A stretch of DNA of 64,000 nucleotides, from NCBI RefSeq assembly GCF_036084755.1, contig NZ_CP107968.1:3689501-3753500 (forward strand). Direction: 5' to 3'. Within the stretch, counting starts at the first letter, position 1. Every line of letters starts with the position of its first letter. A program made the translations under genes and the position numbers. This document shows, piece after piece, positions 53,091 to 61,309 of this stretch. Under the pieces are notes generated by a model, which saw nothing but the letters and a program-made list of their open reading frames with translations, ran no database searches and was not told where the DNA came from. The DNA comes from Streptomyces sp. NBC_00370 (lineage in GTDB: Bacteria > Actinomycetota > Actinomycetes > Streptomycetales > Streptomycetaceae).

Positions 53091-53602
53091 GGATCGGCGG
53101 GGGCGCGGGTCAGCCGGTTGGCGAAGGTGGACAGCGTGTAGGTACCGACGCCGAGGACGACTTCGAGGGCGTTCTGCCGCGTGAAGCCGTGGTCGAGGAA
53201 GGCGACGAGGGTGGCGTCGTCGACACCGCCGGCGGTGTCGAGGACGGCGAGGGTGAACTGCCGGACGGCATCGAGACGTTGATCGGTCACGTCCGCCCCC
53301 GTACGGAGCGCGGATATCAACGCGTCGTCGGCACCGAGGGCACGGAGCCGGGCGGTGTGCATGAGGACGCAGACGTGACAGTCGTTGCGCGCGGCGACCG
53401 TCATCACGACGACCTCGCGCGCGAGGGGGTCGAGGGTGGTGGCGTCGAAGAGCGCGGTCAGCTTCTGGAACCCGTCGAGCAGCTGCGGCGAGGTGGCGAG
53501 GCGGGCGACGGCGGAGGGGAGGTAGCCGAGGTGGCGGGTGGTGGCTTCCATGGCGCGGCGGGAGGCGGGGGGAGCGGTTTCGGGGGTGTGGTCGACGAAC
53601 AC
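53063..53602 (-). CDS. AhpD-like carboxymuconolactone decarboxylase-family protein
   Basis: A 179-residue AhpD-fold protein with the redox motif CHVC followed by histidine (AARNDCHVCVLMHTARLRALG, residues about 84-104), suggesting a peroxidase or disulfide reductase role. Start GTG 53602 has AGGAG 8 bases upstream. It is divergent from a MarR gene 77 bases away, a typical arrangement for oxidative-stress control. Confidence 0.87.
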   Translation of the reverse strand: MFVDHTPETAPPASRRAMEATTRHLGYLPSAVARLATSPQLLDGFQKLTALFDATTLDPLAREVVVMTVAARNDCHVCVLMHTARLRALGADDALISALRTGADVTDQRLDAVRQFTLAVLDTAGGVDDATLVAFLDHGFTRQNALEVVLGVGTYTLSTFANRLTRAPADPQLTAAAGS

Positions 53603-53678
53603 GGTGGCGCTCCTAGAATGGACAACATGGTTGACGGAAAAACAGTAAATGAGGTTGTCGATTTTGTCGAGGCCGAGG

Positions 53679-54176
53679 ATGTCTGAACGCGACGCCGGGT
53701 CGGCCGAGGGCCGCCGTGACACTCCCGGCTACGAACTCCCCCTGCTCCTGTTCGCGGGGTTCCGCTCCCTGATCGACCGCACGCACGCCGAACTGGCCCG
53801 CCAGGGCCACCCGGACATGCGCCCGGCCCACGGCTTCGCGATGCAGGCCATCGGCCTGGACGGCGCGACGGCGGTAACGGTCGGCCGCCGCCTGGGCGTC
53901 TCCAAACAGGCGGCGGGCAAGACGATCGACCGCCTGGAGTCCCTGGGCTACGCGGAACGCACCACAGACCCCACGGACGCCCGCCGCAAACTGGTCCACC
54001 TGACCCCCCACGGCCTGGACGCCCTGTCCCGCTCGGCCGCGATCTTCGACGAGCTGAGAGCGGACTGGTCCACAAGACTGGGCCCAAGCCGTCTACGAGA
54101 ACTGGAAGCAGACCTGCGAACGCTGACCCCTGAGTCCACCTTCCCCCTGGACGCGGCGGGCTGGCTGGAGGCGTAA
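53679..54176 (+). CDS. MarR-family regulator
   Basis: A 165-residue winged-helix regulator (GATAVTVGRRLGVSKQAAGKTIDRLESLGYAERTTDPTDARRKLVHLT). ATG 53679 is preferred; an in-frame ATG at 53649 also exists. The intergenic region has GACAAC (53619-53624) and GTTGTC (53654-53659) inverted half-sites that could be its operator. The likely target is the divergent AhpD-like gene. Confidence 0.85.
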   Translation: MSERDAGSAEGRRDTPGYELPLLLFAGFRSLIDRTHAELARQGHPDMRPAHGFAMQAIGLDGATAVTVGRRLGVSKQAAGKTIDRLESLGYAERTTDPTDARRKLVHLTPHGLDALSRSAAIFDELRADWSTRLGPSRLRELEADLRTLTPESTFPLDAAGWLEA

Positions 54177-54263
54177 GCCCGACGTCCAAGCTTGTTCTCA
54201 CGGTCCGAACGCCTCAGGCGTGCGTGACGCGGACCCGCTCGGATGCTGCGTAGTGTTGTGGCC

Positions 54264-54539
54264 ATGGCCAAGGGGATGCGGCAGTGGCCCAAGGGGGATC
54301 TGGACAGCGGTGTTGAGGACGCGACGCTGCTCATCCTGGAATGGCTGGGCGAGCAGGGTGTAGGTGCCATGATCCGGGTCGACGCGGAACGCCTGCGTGA
54401 CGGTCAGCCGGCATGGACCTTCGCAGCCTCTGGTGGACCCCTGGACGGCGGGATGAGGGCTGATGGAGCCTCGGCGGCCGAATGCATGGGCCGGGCATTG
54501 CTCAGACTGCGGGAAGCCGGGCTGGTCGTTCCCTTCTGA
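54264..54539 (+). CDS. Hypothetical protein
   Basis: A 91-residue protein with no family I recognise (MAKGMRQWPKGDLDSGVED, AMIRVDAERLRDGQPAWTF, AAECMGRALLRLREAGLVVPF). ATG 54264 has no clear ribosome binding site; an in-frame ATG at 54243 is an alternative. The composition is that of a folded alpha/beta protein. It borders the repeat island that begins 126 bases downstream. Confidence 0.6.
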   Translation: MAKGMRQWPKGDLDSGVEDATLLILEWLGEQGVGAMIRVDAERLRDGQPAWTFAASGGPLDGGMRADGASAAECMGRALLRLREAGLVVPF

Positions 54540-54664
54540 AGCCGCGTCCAGCATCTGAGCTGGTCGCGTTCGGCGACGCTTTGGGGCGCCGGGTGGTCGC
54601 GCCGACGTCGTAGCGGGTACGGACACCGGGAACGGGGCGGGCCCGGAAGCCAGCCGACCGGAGT

Positions 54665-55023
54665 GCTACACGGGGGCGCCGGGCTCGTGGTGACGGGTGC
54701 TTGGCCGACTGGCGGGTGCCACGCGGCAGTTGCGTGGGGGGACTCGGGTCGGCTCGGCGTCCGCCCCGGCCGGGGAGCGGTTGGGACTCATGCCCCGCTG
54801 GTCACCCGGGTTGGTGTGTGCGGGTCAGGGCGCATGAGCCGGGAGCTGTGCGAGCGCCGAGATTAGCTGCCCGTGGGGCCGCCCCTGATCTTTGAGTGTC
54901 GCGGCTCCGGTCCGGGCGTCAAGGGCGCTCCTGCGTCGCGTCGGCTTCGCCGATGACCTGCGGTCACCCTTGACCCCCGAACCTCCACCGCAAGTGCTTC
55001 TTTGAGGGGGGGCGGCCGGGGGG
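54665..55023 (+). repeat. Family A repeat, copy 1 (full, 359 bp)
   Basis: Begins at GCTACACGGGGGCGCC and includes TTGGCCGACTGGCGGGTGCC, GGGGACTCGGGTCGGCTCGG, GACTCATGCCCCGCTGGTCA and a long hairpin (GTCAAGGG/CCCTTGAC, 54918-54974). It ends in a G-rich run near 55005-55023. Confidence 0.75.
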
Positions 55024-55384
55024 GCTCCACGGGGGAGCTGGGCTCGTGGTGACTGCGGCTTGGCCGACTGCGGGTGCCACGCGGCAGTTGCATGGGGGGA
55101 CTCGGGTCGGCTCGGCGTCCACCCCCACCGGGTAGTAGCTGAGACTCATGCCCCGCTGGTCACCGTGGGTGGGGGGAGTGCGGGTGCGGGCGCATGGGCC
55201 GGGAGCTGTGTGGGCCGGAGGGATTTGCCGCCCGTGGGGCCGCCCCTGGGGTTTGAGTGTCGCGGTTGCGGCCCGGGCGTCAAGGGCGCTCCTGCGTCGC
55301 GTCGGCTTCGCCGATGACCTGCGGTCACCCTTGACTCCCGAACCTCCACCGCAAGTGCACTTTTTTGGGGGGGGGCGGCCGGGG
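55024..55384 (+). repeat. Family A repeat, copy 2 (full, 361 bp)
   Basis: Same order of blocks as copy 1: GCTCCACGGGGGAGCTGGGC, TTGGCCGACTGCGGGTGCC, GACTCATGCCCCGCTGGTCA and the hairpin GTCAAGGG/CCCTTGAC at 55279-55335, ending in a poly-T then poly-G run near 55360-55376. Confidence 0.75.
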
Positions 55385-55535
55385 TACCACGGGCAGGCTG
55401 GGTTCGTGGTGGCGGGTGCTTGGCCGACTGGCGGGTGCCGCGCGGCAGTTGTATGGGGGGACTCGGGTCGGCTCGGCGTCCACCCCCACCGGGTAGTGGC
55501 TGAGACTCATGCCCCGCTGGTCACTGGGAGTGGGT
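55385..55535 (+). repeat. Family A repeat, copy 3 (5' half only)
   Basis: Only the first 150 bases of the unit are present (TACCACGGGCAGGCTGGG to GCCCCGCTGGTCACTGGG). The hairpin half is missing, and the sequence passes directly into family B. Confidence 0.7.
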
Positions 55536-55565
55536 GAGGGGCGGGGCAACGGGCCGGTGGGTGGG

Positions 55566-55830
55566 GTGGGTGTGACTGGGGTGACGGGGGGCGGCCCCGT
55601 GGGACGAGCGTCGGGAGCCTTTTGCGTCCCGTGTTGCGTTAGACGCGCCACGGGGCACACCAGGCCGGTCTGAGCCCCCGGCGGTGCGTCGGGTGTGACT
55701 GGAGTGACGAGGGATGACCCGTGGGACGGCCGTCGGACGCCTTATGCGTGAGTGGTTGCGTTAGGTGCGCCACGGGGCGCATCAGGGTCCAATTCCGGTC
55801 CGGGGTTGGGACGAGTGTGACTCGTGAGAC
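55566..55830 (+). repeat. Family B repeats, direct copies
   Basis: GTGTGACT recurs at 55570, 55693 and 55815 (spacing 122-123). Between the first two and after the second come GTTGCGTTAG and CGCCACGGGGC in the same order. The third copy is degenerate. Confidence 0.7.
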
Positions 55831-56000
55831 GGGAGTGGGGGGTACGTTCCGCCAGCCAGACGAGGCGGATGCCCGGCGGCCCTGAGGCCCGGTCTCGGAC
55901 GGCACGAGTGGGACATCAGCGCCCAACCGGGGCGCCGAAGGGACAGTCTGTGCACTCACCGACCCAACGGGGCCCACCGACGGCTCACTTCCGCCCCACC

Positions 56001-56405
56001 AGTCACACCCACCCCACCGCCGGACCTCCCACCGGCCTGATGCGCCCTACCGCGCGCCCAACGCAACACCCCACGCATAAGACGCCGGATCGACACCCCA
56101 GGGCCACCCCCCATCACTCCCGTCACACCCGACGCACCGCCAGAGGCTCGCACCGGCCTGATGTGTCCCAAGGCGCACCCAACGCAACCACCCACGCAAA
56201 AGGCGCCCGATCGACACCCCAGAGGCACCCTCCGTCACCCCAGTCACACCCGACGCACCGCCGGGGGCTAGCACCAGCCTGATGTGTCCCATGGCGCACC
56301 CAACGCAACCACCCACACAAAAGGCGCCCCATCACCGTCTCAGTAGCCACTCATCGTCACTCCAGTCACACCCGTTCCACCTACCGGGCCCCTTGCCCGG
56401 CCCAA
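56001..56405 (-). repeat. Family B repeats, inverted copies
   Basis: The complementary GTCACACC recurs near 56002, 56122, 56243 and 56364 (spacing 120-121). Each is followed by the mirrored blocks GGCCTGATGYGCC, CCCAACGCAAC and GCGCCSSATC. Three full inverted units are present, one more than the direct side. Confidence 0.7.
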
Positions 56406-56429
56406 CTACCCCCACCAGGGCGCCCTCCC

Positions 56430-57146
56430 GCCCATCACCCACCCCCAGTGACCAGCAGGGCATGAGTCTCAGCCGATACCCGGCCTGAGTGGACGCCGAG
56501 CCGAGCCGAGTCCCCCCATACAACTGCCGCGCGGCACCCGCCAGTCGGCCAAGCACCCGCCACCACGAACCCAGCTCCCCCGTGGAGCCCCCCGGCCGCC
56601 CCCCCCAGCCTTCCCTTGCGGTGGAGGGCCGGGGGTCAAGGGTGGAGCGAAGCGCAATCGGCGCAGCCGACGCGACGTAGGAGCGCCCTTGACGCCCGGA
56701 CCGCAACCGCGACACTCAAACCTCAGGGGCGGCCCTCCGACCAGCTAACTCCCCGGCCCGCACAGCCCCCGGCCCATGCCGCCCTGACCCGCACCCACCC
56801 CACCCCCAGCGACCAGCGGGGCATGGGTCTCACCGCTACCCGGTGGGGGTGGACGCTTAGCCGGGCCGAGTCCCCCCATGCAACTGCCGCGTGGCACCCG
56901 CACCCGGGCAAGCACCCGCCACCACTCCCGGGCCTCCCCCGTGGAGCCCCCCCCCGGCCGCCCCCCCAGCCTTCCCTTGCGGTGGAGGGCCGGGCGTCAA
57001 GGGTGGAGCGCAGCGCAATCGGCGAAGCCGACGCGACGCAGGAGCGCCCTTGACGCCCGGACCGGAGCCGCGACACTCAACAGAAAGGGGCGGCCCCACA
57101 GCCGCACCCAACTCCCGGCCCGCACGCCCCCGGCCCATGCCCCGTC
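56430..57146 (-). repeat. Family A repeats, inverted copies (half, full, half)
   Basis: 56430-56592 is the inverse of the family A 5' half. 56593-56948 is an inverted full unit with hairpin at 56635-56693. 56949-57146 is the inverse of the 3' half with hairpin at 56996-57054. The last copy ends just at the stop of the zinc-ribbon gene (57145). Confidence 0.75.
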
Positions 57147-57336
57147 AGTCCTCCTCCGTCGGAAAACCCTCGCCGCAGTTCTCGCACCTCGTCGGGTGGC
57201 GTTCTTCCGACAGGCGGCCGCAGGCCGGGCAGACCTTGTTCAGCATGCAGGCCGGTTCGCCGCCCTCGTCCTGGCGATCCCGGAGCGGGGCCGCCGGCGG
57301 GCCTTGGGCCCCGTCCCCCGCAACCGCCCCCGTCAC
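57145..57336 (-). CDS. Small zinc-ribbon protein coupled to HxlR regulator
   Basis: A 63-residue frame with a four-cysteine zinc-ribbon C-terminus (VCPACGRLSEERHPTRCENCGEGFPTEED). GTG 57336 overlaps the HxlR stop by 4 bases (GTGA), suggesting translational coupling. An internal ATG at 57246 would give only the 33-residue ribbon. The function is unknown; such mini zinc ribbons may bind nucleic acid or a protein partner. Confidence 0.55.
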   Translation of the reverse strand: MTGAVAGDGAQGPPAAPLRDRQDEGGEPACMLNKVCPACGRLSEERHPTRCENCGEGFPTEED

Positions 57337-57767
57337 GCGGCACCCGCAACCGCACCCGCCGTCACGTCACCCCCGTCGTAGCGGCTCCTCGCCTCGTCCA
57401 CCTGCTCGAAGTGCGTCTCCGCCCAGTCCTTGATCGCGGACAGCAGCCCCCGCAAACTCCGCCCCAGCGGCGTCAGTTCGTAGTCGACCCGCACCGGGAC
57501 CGACGGGGTTACCTCGCGGGTGACCAGGCCGTCGCGTTCCAGGGAGCGGAGGGACTGCGTGAGCATCTTCTGGCTGACCCCCGGGATCCGCCGGCCCAAG
57601 TCGCTGTAGCGCATCGCGCCCTCGCTCTCGCCCAGCGCCGTCACGATCAAGCTGACCCACTTGTCGCTTATCGCGCCGAGCAACTGGTGTGTGGGGCACT
57701 CCTTCAGGAACGCGTCGTAGGCGCGGCGCGCCTCGTCGCGGCGGGCTGCTGCCGTCTTGGTCGGCAT
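57333..57767 (-). CDS. HxlR-family transcriptional regulator
   Basis: A 144-residue winged-helix regulator of the HxlR/YodB type (CPTHQLLGAISDKWVSLIVTALGE, MRYSDLGRRIPGVSQKMLTQSLRSLERDGLVTREV, VDYELTPLGRSLRGLL). A cysteine sits at the usual N-terminal sensing position (ECPTHQL), which in related proteins reacts to quinones or aldehydes. ATG 57767. It is divergent from a quinone oxidoreductase gene, a common regulator-target pair. Confidence 0.9.
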   Translation of the reverse strand: MPTKTAAARRDEARRAYDAFLKECPTHQLLGAISDKWVSLIVTALGESEGAMRYSDLGRRIPGVSQKMLTQSLRSLERDGLVTREVTPSVPVRVDYELTPLGRSLRGLLSAIKDWAETHFEQVDEARSRYDGGDVTAGAVAGAA

Positions 57768-57898
57768 GTCTTACCTCCGGGTACCGAACGCACCTTGCCG
57801 TACGTACTTACCAACGGACTGTAGCTCTCTTTAAGTTCGTACCTGAAGGGTTCGTACGTCAACGGACCGCCTCCCAATCCTTGTTCAGGAGTTCCGCC
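57768..57898. promoter_or_regulatory. Divergent promoter/operator region, HxlR target candidate
   Basis: The 131-base region has GTTCGTAC at 57835-57842 and again at 57850-57857, and a related CGTACGTACTTAC at about 57800-57812. These repeats around the oxidoreductase promoter are candidate HxlR-binding half-sites. Confidence 0.45.
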
Positions 57899-58795
57899 AT
57901 GCGCGCTGTCGTCATCAAGTCCTTCGGTGGCCCCGAGGTCCTGGAGGTCGTCGAGACCCCGCTCCCCGAGCCCGGACCCGGCCAGGTGCGGGTCAAGGTG
58001 GCCGCCGCCGCCCTCAACCCCGTGGACGCCGCGTTCCGGGACGGGTACATCGCGCCGCTCACGGACGGGCAGTTGGGCCTCGGCTGGGACTTCGCCGGGA
58101 CCGTCGACGCGGCGGGCGAGGGCGCCGGGTTCACGCCTGGCGCCGCGGTCGTCGGGCTGTCGTACGGGCCCGCGGCGACGAAGTCCCACGCCGACCACGT
58201 CGTCGTGGACGCGTCCGCCGTCGCACCGGCGCCCACCACCGTCGACACCGTCCACGCGGCCACGCTCGCGCTCAACGCGCTCACCGCCGCGCAGGCACTC
58301 GACCTGCTCGCCCTGAGCCCCGGGGACTCGCTACTGATCACGGGCGCCGCCGGGGCGCTCGGCGGGTTCGCCGTGCAGCTCGCGCACCGCGCCGGAATCA
58401 CCGTCACCGCCCTCGCAGGGCCGGACGACGAGCAGCTCGTACGGTCGCTGGGCGCCGACACCTTCGTACCGCGCGGCGCGACCGTCGCACCGGCCGCCGC
58501 GGACGCCGTACTCGACGCGGCGGTGATGGGCGAGCCGGCGCTGGCGTACGTACGGGACGGCGGCGCGCACGTGGGTGTCATCCCCGGCGCCTCTCCCGCC
58601 CCCGTGCGGTCCGTGCGGGTCGAGACCGTGGAGGTCAGCCCCGACGGCGCCCGTCTCGCCGAGCTGGTGAAGCTGCTGGACGCGGGGGTGCTGACGACGC
58701 GCGTCGCCGGGACGTACCCGCTCGCCGATGTGGCGAAGGCGCACACCCGGCTGGCGGAGGGCGGGGTACGGGGCCGGCTCGTCCTCATCCCCTGA
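57899..58795 (+). CDS. NADP-dependent quinone/zinc-type alcohol dehydrogenase-like oxidoreductase
   Basis: A 298-residue MDR-superfamily reductase without the structural zinc lobe. The N-terminal GroES-like domain (VKVAAAALNPVDAAFRDGYI) is followed by a Rossmann domain with LLITGAAGALGGFAVQLAHRAG and the C-terminal TYPLADVAKAHTRLAEGGVRGRLVL. ATG 57899 has GGAG upstream. It probably reduces quinones or reactive enones with NADPH. It is divergent from the HxlR regulator. Confidence 0.9.
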   Translation: MRAVVIKSFGGPEVLEVVETPLPEPGPGQVRVKVAAAALNPVDAAFRDGYIAPLTDGQLGLGWDFAGTVDAAGEGAGFTPGAAVVGLSYGPAATKSHADHVVVDASAVAPAPTTVDTVHAATLALNALTAAQALDLLALSPGDSLLITGAAGALGGFAVQLAHRAGITVTALAGPDDEQLVRSLGADTFVPRGATVAPAAADAVLDAAVMGEPALAYVRDGGAHVGVIPGASPAPVRSVRVETVEVSPDGARLAELVKLLDAGVLTTRVAGTYPLADVAKAHTRLAEGGVRGRLVLIP

Positions 58796-58875
58796 CCCGA
58801 GATGCCCTGGCCCAAGGAGCCCTGACCCGAGATGCCCTGGCCCAAGGAGCCCTGGCCCGAGATGCCCTGGCCCGT
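58796..58875. repeat. 30-bp tandem repeat after the oxidoreductase stop
   Basis: Two full copies (58796-58825, 58826-58855) and one partial copy (58856-58875) of a 30-base unit beginning CCCGAGATGCCCTGGCCCAA, starting at the base after the oxidoreductase stop codon. Each unit has internal partial symmetry. Confidence 0.8.
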
Positions 58876-58962
58876 ACAACAGTCAGCAGACAAATAGAAT
58901 GTGACAGCGCTGTTGCATCTGTAGGGTCGGGGCGATCCCGCCCCGACCCCAGGAGCAACACC

Positions 58963-59955
58963 ATGCCGCAGGAAGCCACCCTCTATCCCCCCGTCGAGCC
59001 CTACGACCACGGCATGCTCGACGTCGGCGACGGCAACCTCGTCTTCTGGGAGGCCTGCGGCAACCCGCACGGCAAGCCCGCCCTCGTCGTCCACGGCGGT
59101 CCCGGGTCCGGGTGCAGGCCCGGCACCCGGCAGTGGTTCGACCCCGAGCGCTACCGCGTCGTCCTGTTCGACCAGCGCAACTGCGGGCGCTCCACCCCGC
59201 ACGCGAGCGACCCCGCCGCCGACATGGCGCACAACACCACCGACGACCTCATCGCCGACATGGAGCGGCTGCGGGTCCATCTCGGCGTCGAGAGCTGGCT
59301 GTTGTACGGCTACTCCTGGGGCTCGACGCTGATCCTCGCGTACGCGGAGCGCCACCCGGAGCGGGTGTCGGAGATCGTCATCGCGTCCGTCACGATGACC
59401 CGCCGCTCGGACGTCGACTGGCTGTACCGGGGCGTCGGCGCGAACTTCCCCGACGAGTGGGCGCGCTTCCGCGACGCCGTCCCCGACCGCGTGCGCGCGC
59501 AGGTCGGCGGCGACCTGAACGAACCTCTCGCGCTGCCCGCCGCCTACTCGCTCCTGATGGAGAGCCCCGACGCCGCCGTGCGGGAGCAGGCCGCGCGCGA
59601 CTGGTGCGCGTGGGAGGACGCGGTCCTGTCCGAGGAGCCGAACGGTTCGGCCCATCCGTACGGCGACCGTCCGGCCGCCGACCGGCTGGCTCTCGTCCGG
59701 ATCTGCGCGCACTACTTCTCGCACGGCGCCTGGCTGGAGGAGGGCGCGCTGCTGCGCGACGCCGGCCGGCTGGCCGGGATCCCCGCCGTGCTGGTGCACG
59801 GCCGGTTCGACCTCGGCACCCGGCCCGAGGTGCCCGTCGATCTGGCGGCGGCCTGGCCGGACGCGCGGCTGGTGATCGTCGAGGACGCGGGACACAAGGG
59901 GAGCGCGACCGAGCGGCGCGAGGTGCTGGCCGCCCTGGACGGCTTCGCGAAGTAG
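58963..59955 (+). CDS. pip: Prolyl aminopeptidase
   Basis: A 330-residue S33-family peptidase that removes N-terminal proline. HGGPGSGCRP (oxyanion region), nucleophile elbow GYSWGST, acid in GRFDLGTRPEVP and histidine in EDAGHKGS are all visible, and the EEPNGSAHP-type cap region is present. ATG 58963. The length fits the family. No export signal is seen. Confidence 0.9.
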   Translation: MPQEATLYPPVEPYDHGMLDVGDGNLVFWEACGNPHGKPALVVHGGPGSGCRPGTRQWFDPERYRVVLFDQRNCGRSTPHASDPAADMAHNTTDDLIADMERLRVHLGVESWLLYGYSWGSTLILAYAERHPERVSEIVIASVTMTRRSDVDWLYRGVGANFPDEWARFRDAVPDRVRAQVGGDLNEPLALPAAYSLLMESPDAAVREQAARDWCAWEDAVLSEEPNGSAHPYGDRPAADRLALVRICAHYFSHGAWLEEGALLRDAGRLAGIPAVLVHGRFDLGTRPEVPVDLAAAWPDARLVIVEDAGHKGSATERREVLAALDGFAK

Positions 59956-60052
59956 CGACGGGCGGGGCGGGACCGGCGAGAGCCGCAAGCCTCCGCACCA
60001 CCCCGGACGGGGGCTTGCTTCGAGTGCACTCGAAGACGTTGGCTGGTGAGTC

Positions 60053-61042
60053 ATGAAGTACACGCAGCTCGGACGCACCGGACTCAAGGTCAGCCGACTC
60101 GTCCTCGGGACGATGAACTTCGGGCCTCTCACCAACGAGGCCGACAGTCACGCCATCATGGACGCCGCGCTCGACGCCGGTATCAACTTCTTCGACACCG
60201 CCAACGTCTACGGCTGGGGCGAGAACAAGGGCCGCACCGAAGAGATCATCGGCACCTGGTTCGCCAAGGGCGGTGACCGGCGCGACAAGGTCGTCCTCGG
60301 CACCAAGGTCAACGGGAACATGGCCGGCGGGGACGGCCCGCCGTGGCCGAACCACGACAAGCTCTCCGCCTTCAACATCCGTCGTGCCGTCGACGCCAGC
60401 CTCAAGCGGCTGCAGACGGACCACATCGACATCTACCAGTTCCACCACATCGACCGCGCCACCCCGGTCGAGGAGATCTGGCAGGCGATCGACACCCTGA
60501 TCGCCCAGGGCAAGATCCTCTACGCGGGCTCGTCCAACTTCCCCGGCTGGAAGATCGCCCAGACCAACGAGAACGCGCGCCGCGTCGGCTCGTACGGCCT
60601 GGTCAGCGAGCAGTGCCTGTACAACCTGGCCGAGCGCCGCGCCGAGATGGAGATCATCCCGGCCGCGCAGGAGTACGGCCTCGGTGTCATCCCGTGGTCG
60701 CCGCTCCAGGGCGGCCTGCTGGGCGGTGCGATCCGCAAGGAGCGCGACGGCAGCGGTGCGGGCGGCCGCACGGCCGGCCGGCTGACGGACTCGTCGCTCA
60801 GGTCGCAGATCCAGTCGTACGAGGACCTGCTCGACAAGCACGGCATCGACCCGGGCGAGGCGGCGCTGGCCTGGCTGCTCACCCGCCCCGGCGTGACGGG
60901 CCCGATCTCCGGCCCGCGGACGCTGGAGCAGCTGGAGTCCGCCGTGCGCGCGGTGGACCTGGAGCTGTCGGACGAGGTACTGGCCTCGCTCGAAGAGATC
61001 TTCCCGGGCCCGGGCCCCTCGCCGGAGGCCTTCGCCTGGTAG
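60053..61042 (+). CDS. Aldo/keto reductase
   Basis: A 329-residue TIM-barrel NADPH reductase. Catalytic tetrad residues: Asp and Tyr in FDTANVYGWGENKGRTEEI, Lys in VVLGTKVNGN and His in DIYQFHHIDR. The C-terminal NADPH site is GPISGPRTLEQLESAV. ATG 60053 follows GGTGAGTC. The substrate is unknown. It is separated from the prolyl aminopeptidase by about 95 bases and may have its own promoter. Confidence 0.92.
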   Translation: MKYTQLGRTGLKVSRLVLGTMNFGPLTNEADSHAIMDAALDAGINFFDTANVYGWGENKGRTEEIIGTWFAKGGDRRDKVVLGTKVNGNMAGGDGPPWPNHDKLSAFNIRRAVDASLKRLQTDHIDIYQFHHIDRATPVEEIWQAIDTLIAQGKILYAGSSNFPGWKIAQTNENARRVGSYGLVSEQCLYNLAERRAEMEIIPAAQEYGLGVIPWSPLQGGLLGGAIRKERDGSGAGGRTAGRLTDSSLRSQIQSYEDLLDKHGIDPGEAALAWLLTRPGVTGPISGPRTLEQLESAVRAVDLELSDEVLASLEEIFPGPGPSPEAFAW

Positions 61043-61058
61043 GACGGTAAGGCGGTAG

Positions 61059-61104
61059 GAGCCCGCAACGGGCTCGCGTGCTGACGCCGCTACGGCGGCG
61101 TCAG
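61059..61104. terminator. Double hairpin between convergent genes
   Basis: GAGCCCG/CGGGCTC (61059-61075, 3-base loop) is followed by CTGACGCCG/CGGCGTCAG (61081-61104, 6-base loop). The second hairpin includes the stop codon of the leftward 28-residue gene. Probably a bidirectional terminator. Confidence 0.6.
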
Positions 61105-61187
61105 CCGACCGCCGCCGCGATGGCGACGACAAGCAACATCAGCACAAGCACACCGGCCATGATCCGGTTCCGCGTTTTGGGATCCAC
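61101..61187 (-). CDS. 28-residue single-helix membrane peptide
   Basis: A GTG at 61187 opens a short leftward frame: a basic start (VDPKTRNR) and one membrane helix (IMAGVLVLMLLVVAIAAAVG). The stop is TGA 61101-61103. I recall near-identical micro-proteins in many Streptomyces genomes, without a known role. The nearest GGAG is very close to the start codon. Confidence 0.55.
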   Translation of the reverse strand: MDPKTRNRIMAGVLVLMLLVVAIAAAVG

Positions 61188-61309
61188 GCTCCGAGGTTAG
61201 CCACTACCCGCCGCAGCCCCGCCGCTGGGGCGCCCGTAACCGAACACCCGCGCCTATCGTTGTACTGCGCGGTTGTCGTACGGATGCGGCAACGGGGAGG
61301 AGCGCCACG

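Larger units (their letters stand above)
54665..57146. repeat. 2.5-kb mirror-image island of two repeat families
   Basis: This gene-poor segment holds family A (period about 360 bases) and family B (period about 121 bases). The left half reads A1, A2, half-A3, B, B. The right half has the reverse complement in mirrored order: B', B', B', half-A', A', half-A'. The centre (about 55830-55990) is less repetitive. Short frames inside are unlikely to be genes: they recur in each copy and on both strands, differ by frameshifts and lack ribosome binding sites. It lies between a hypothetical gene and the HxlR operon. No transposase or terminal duplication is seen. Confidence 0.85.

Noticed and set aside
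54663..57140. Many short frames inside the repeat island (Gly/Arg/Pro-rich)
   Set aside because: They recur in each copy on both strands, with frameshifts between copies, no ribosome binding sites and no known domain.
58796..58875. Possible CRISPR-like array
   Set aside because: Units are contiguous with no spacers, only 2.7 copies, and no cas genes.
57859..60135. Very long leftward open frame over the oxidoreductase and aminopeptidase genes
   Set aside because: Low-complexity product on the antisense strand of two well-recognised enzymes; an expected GC-rich shadow.
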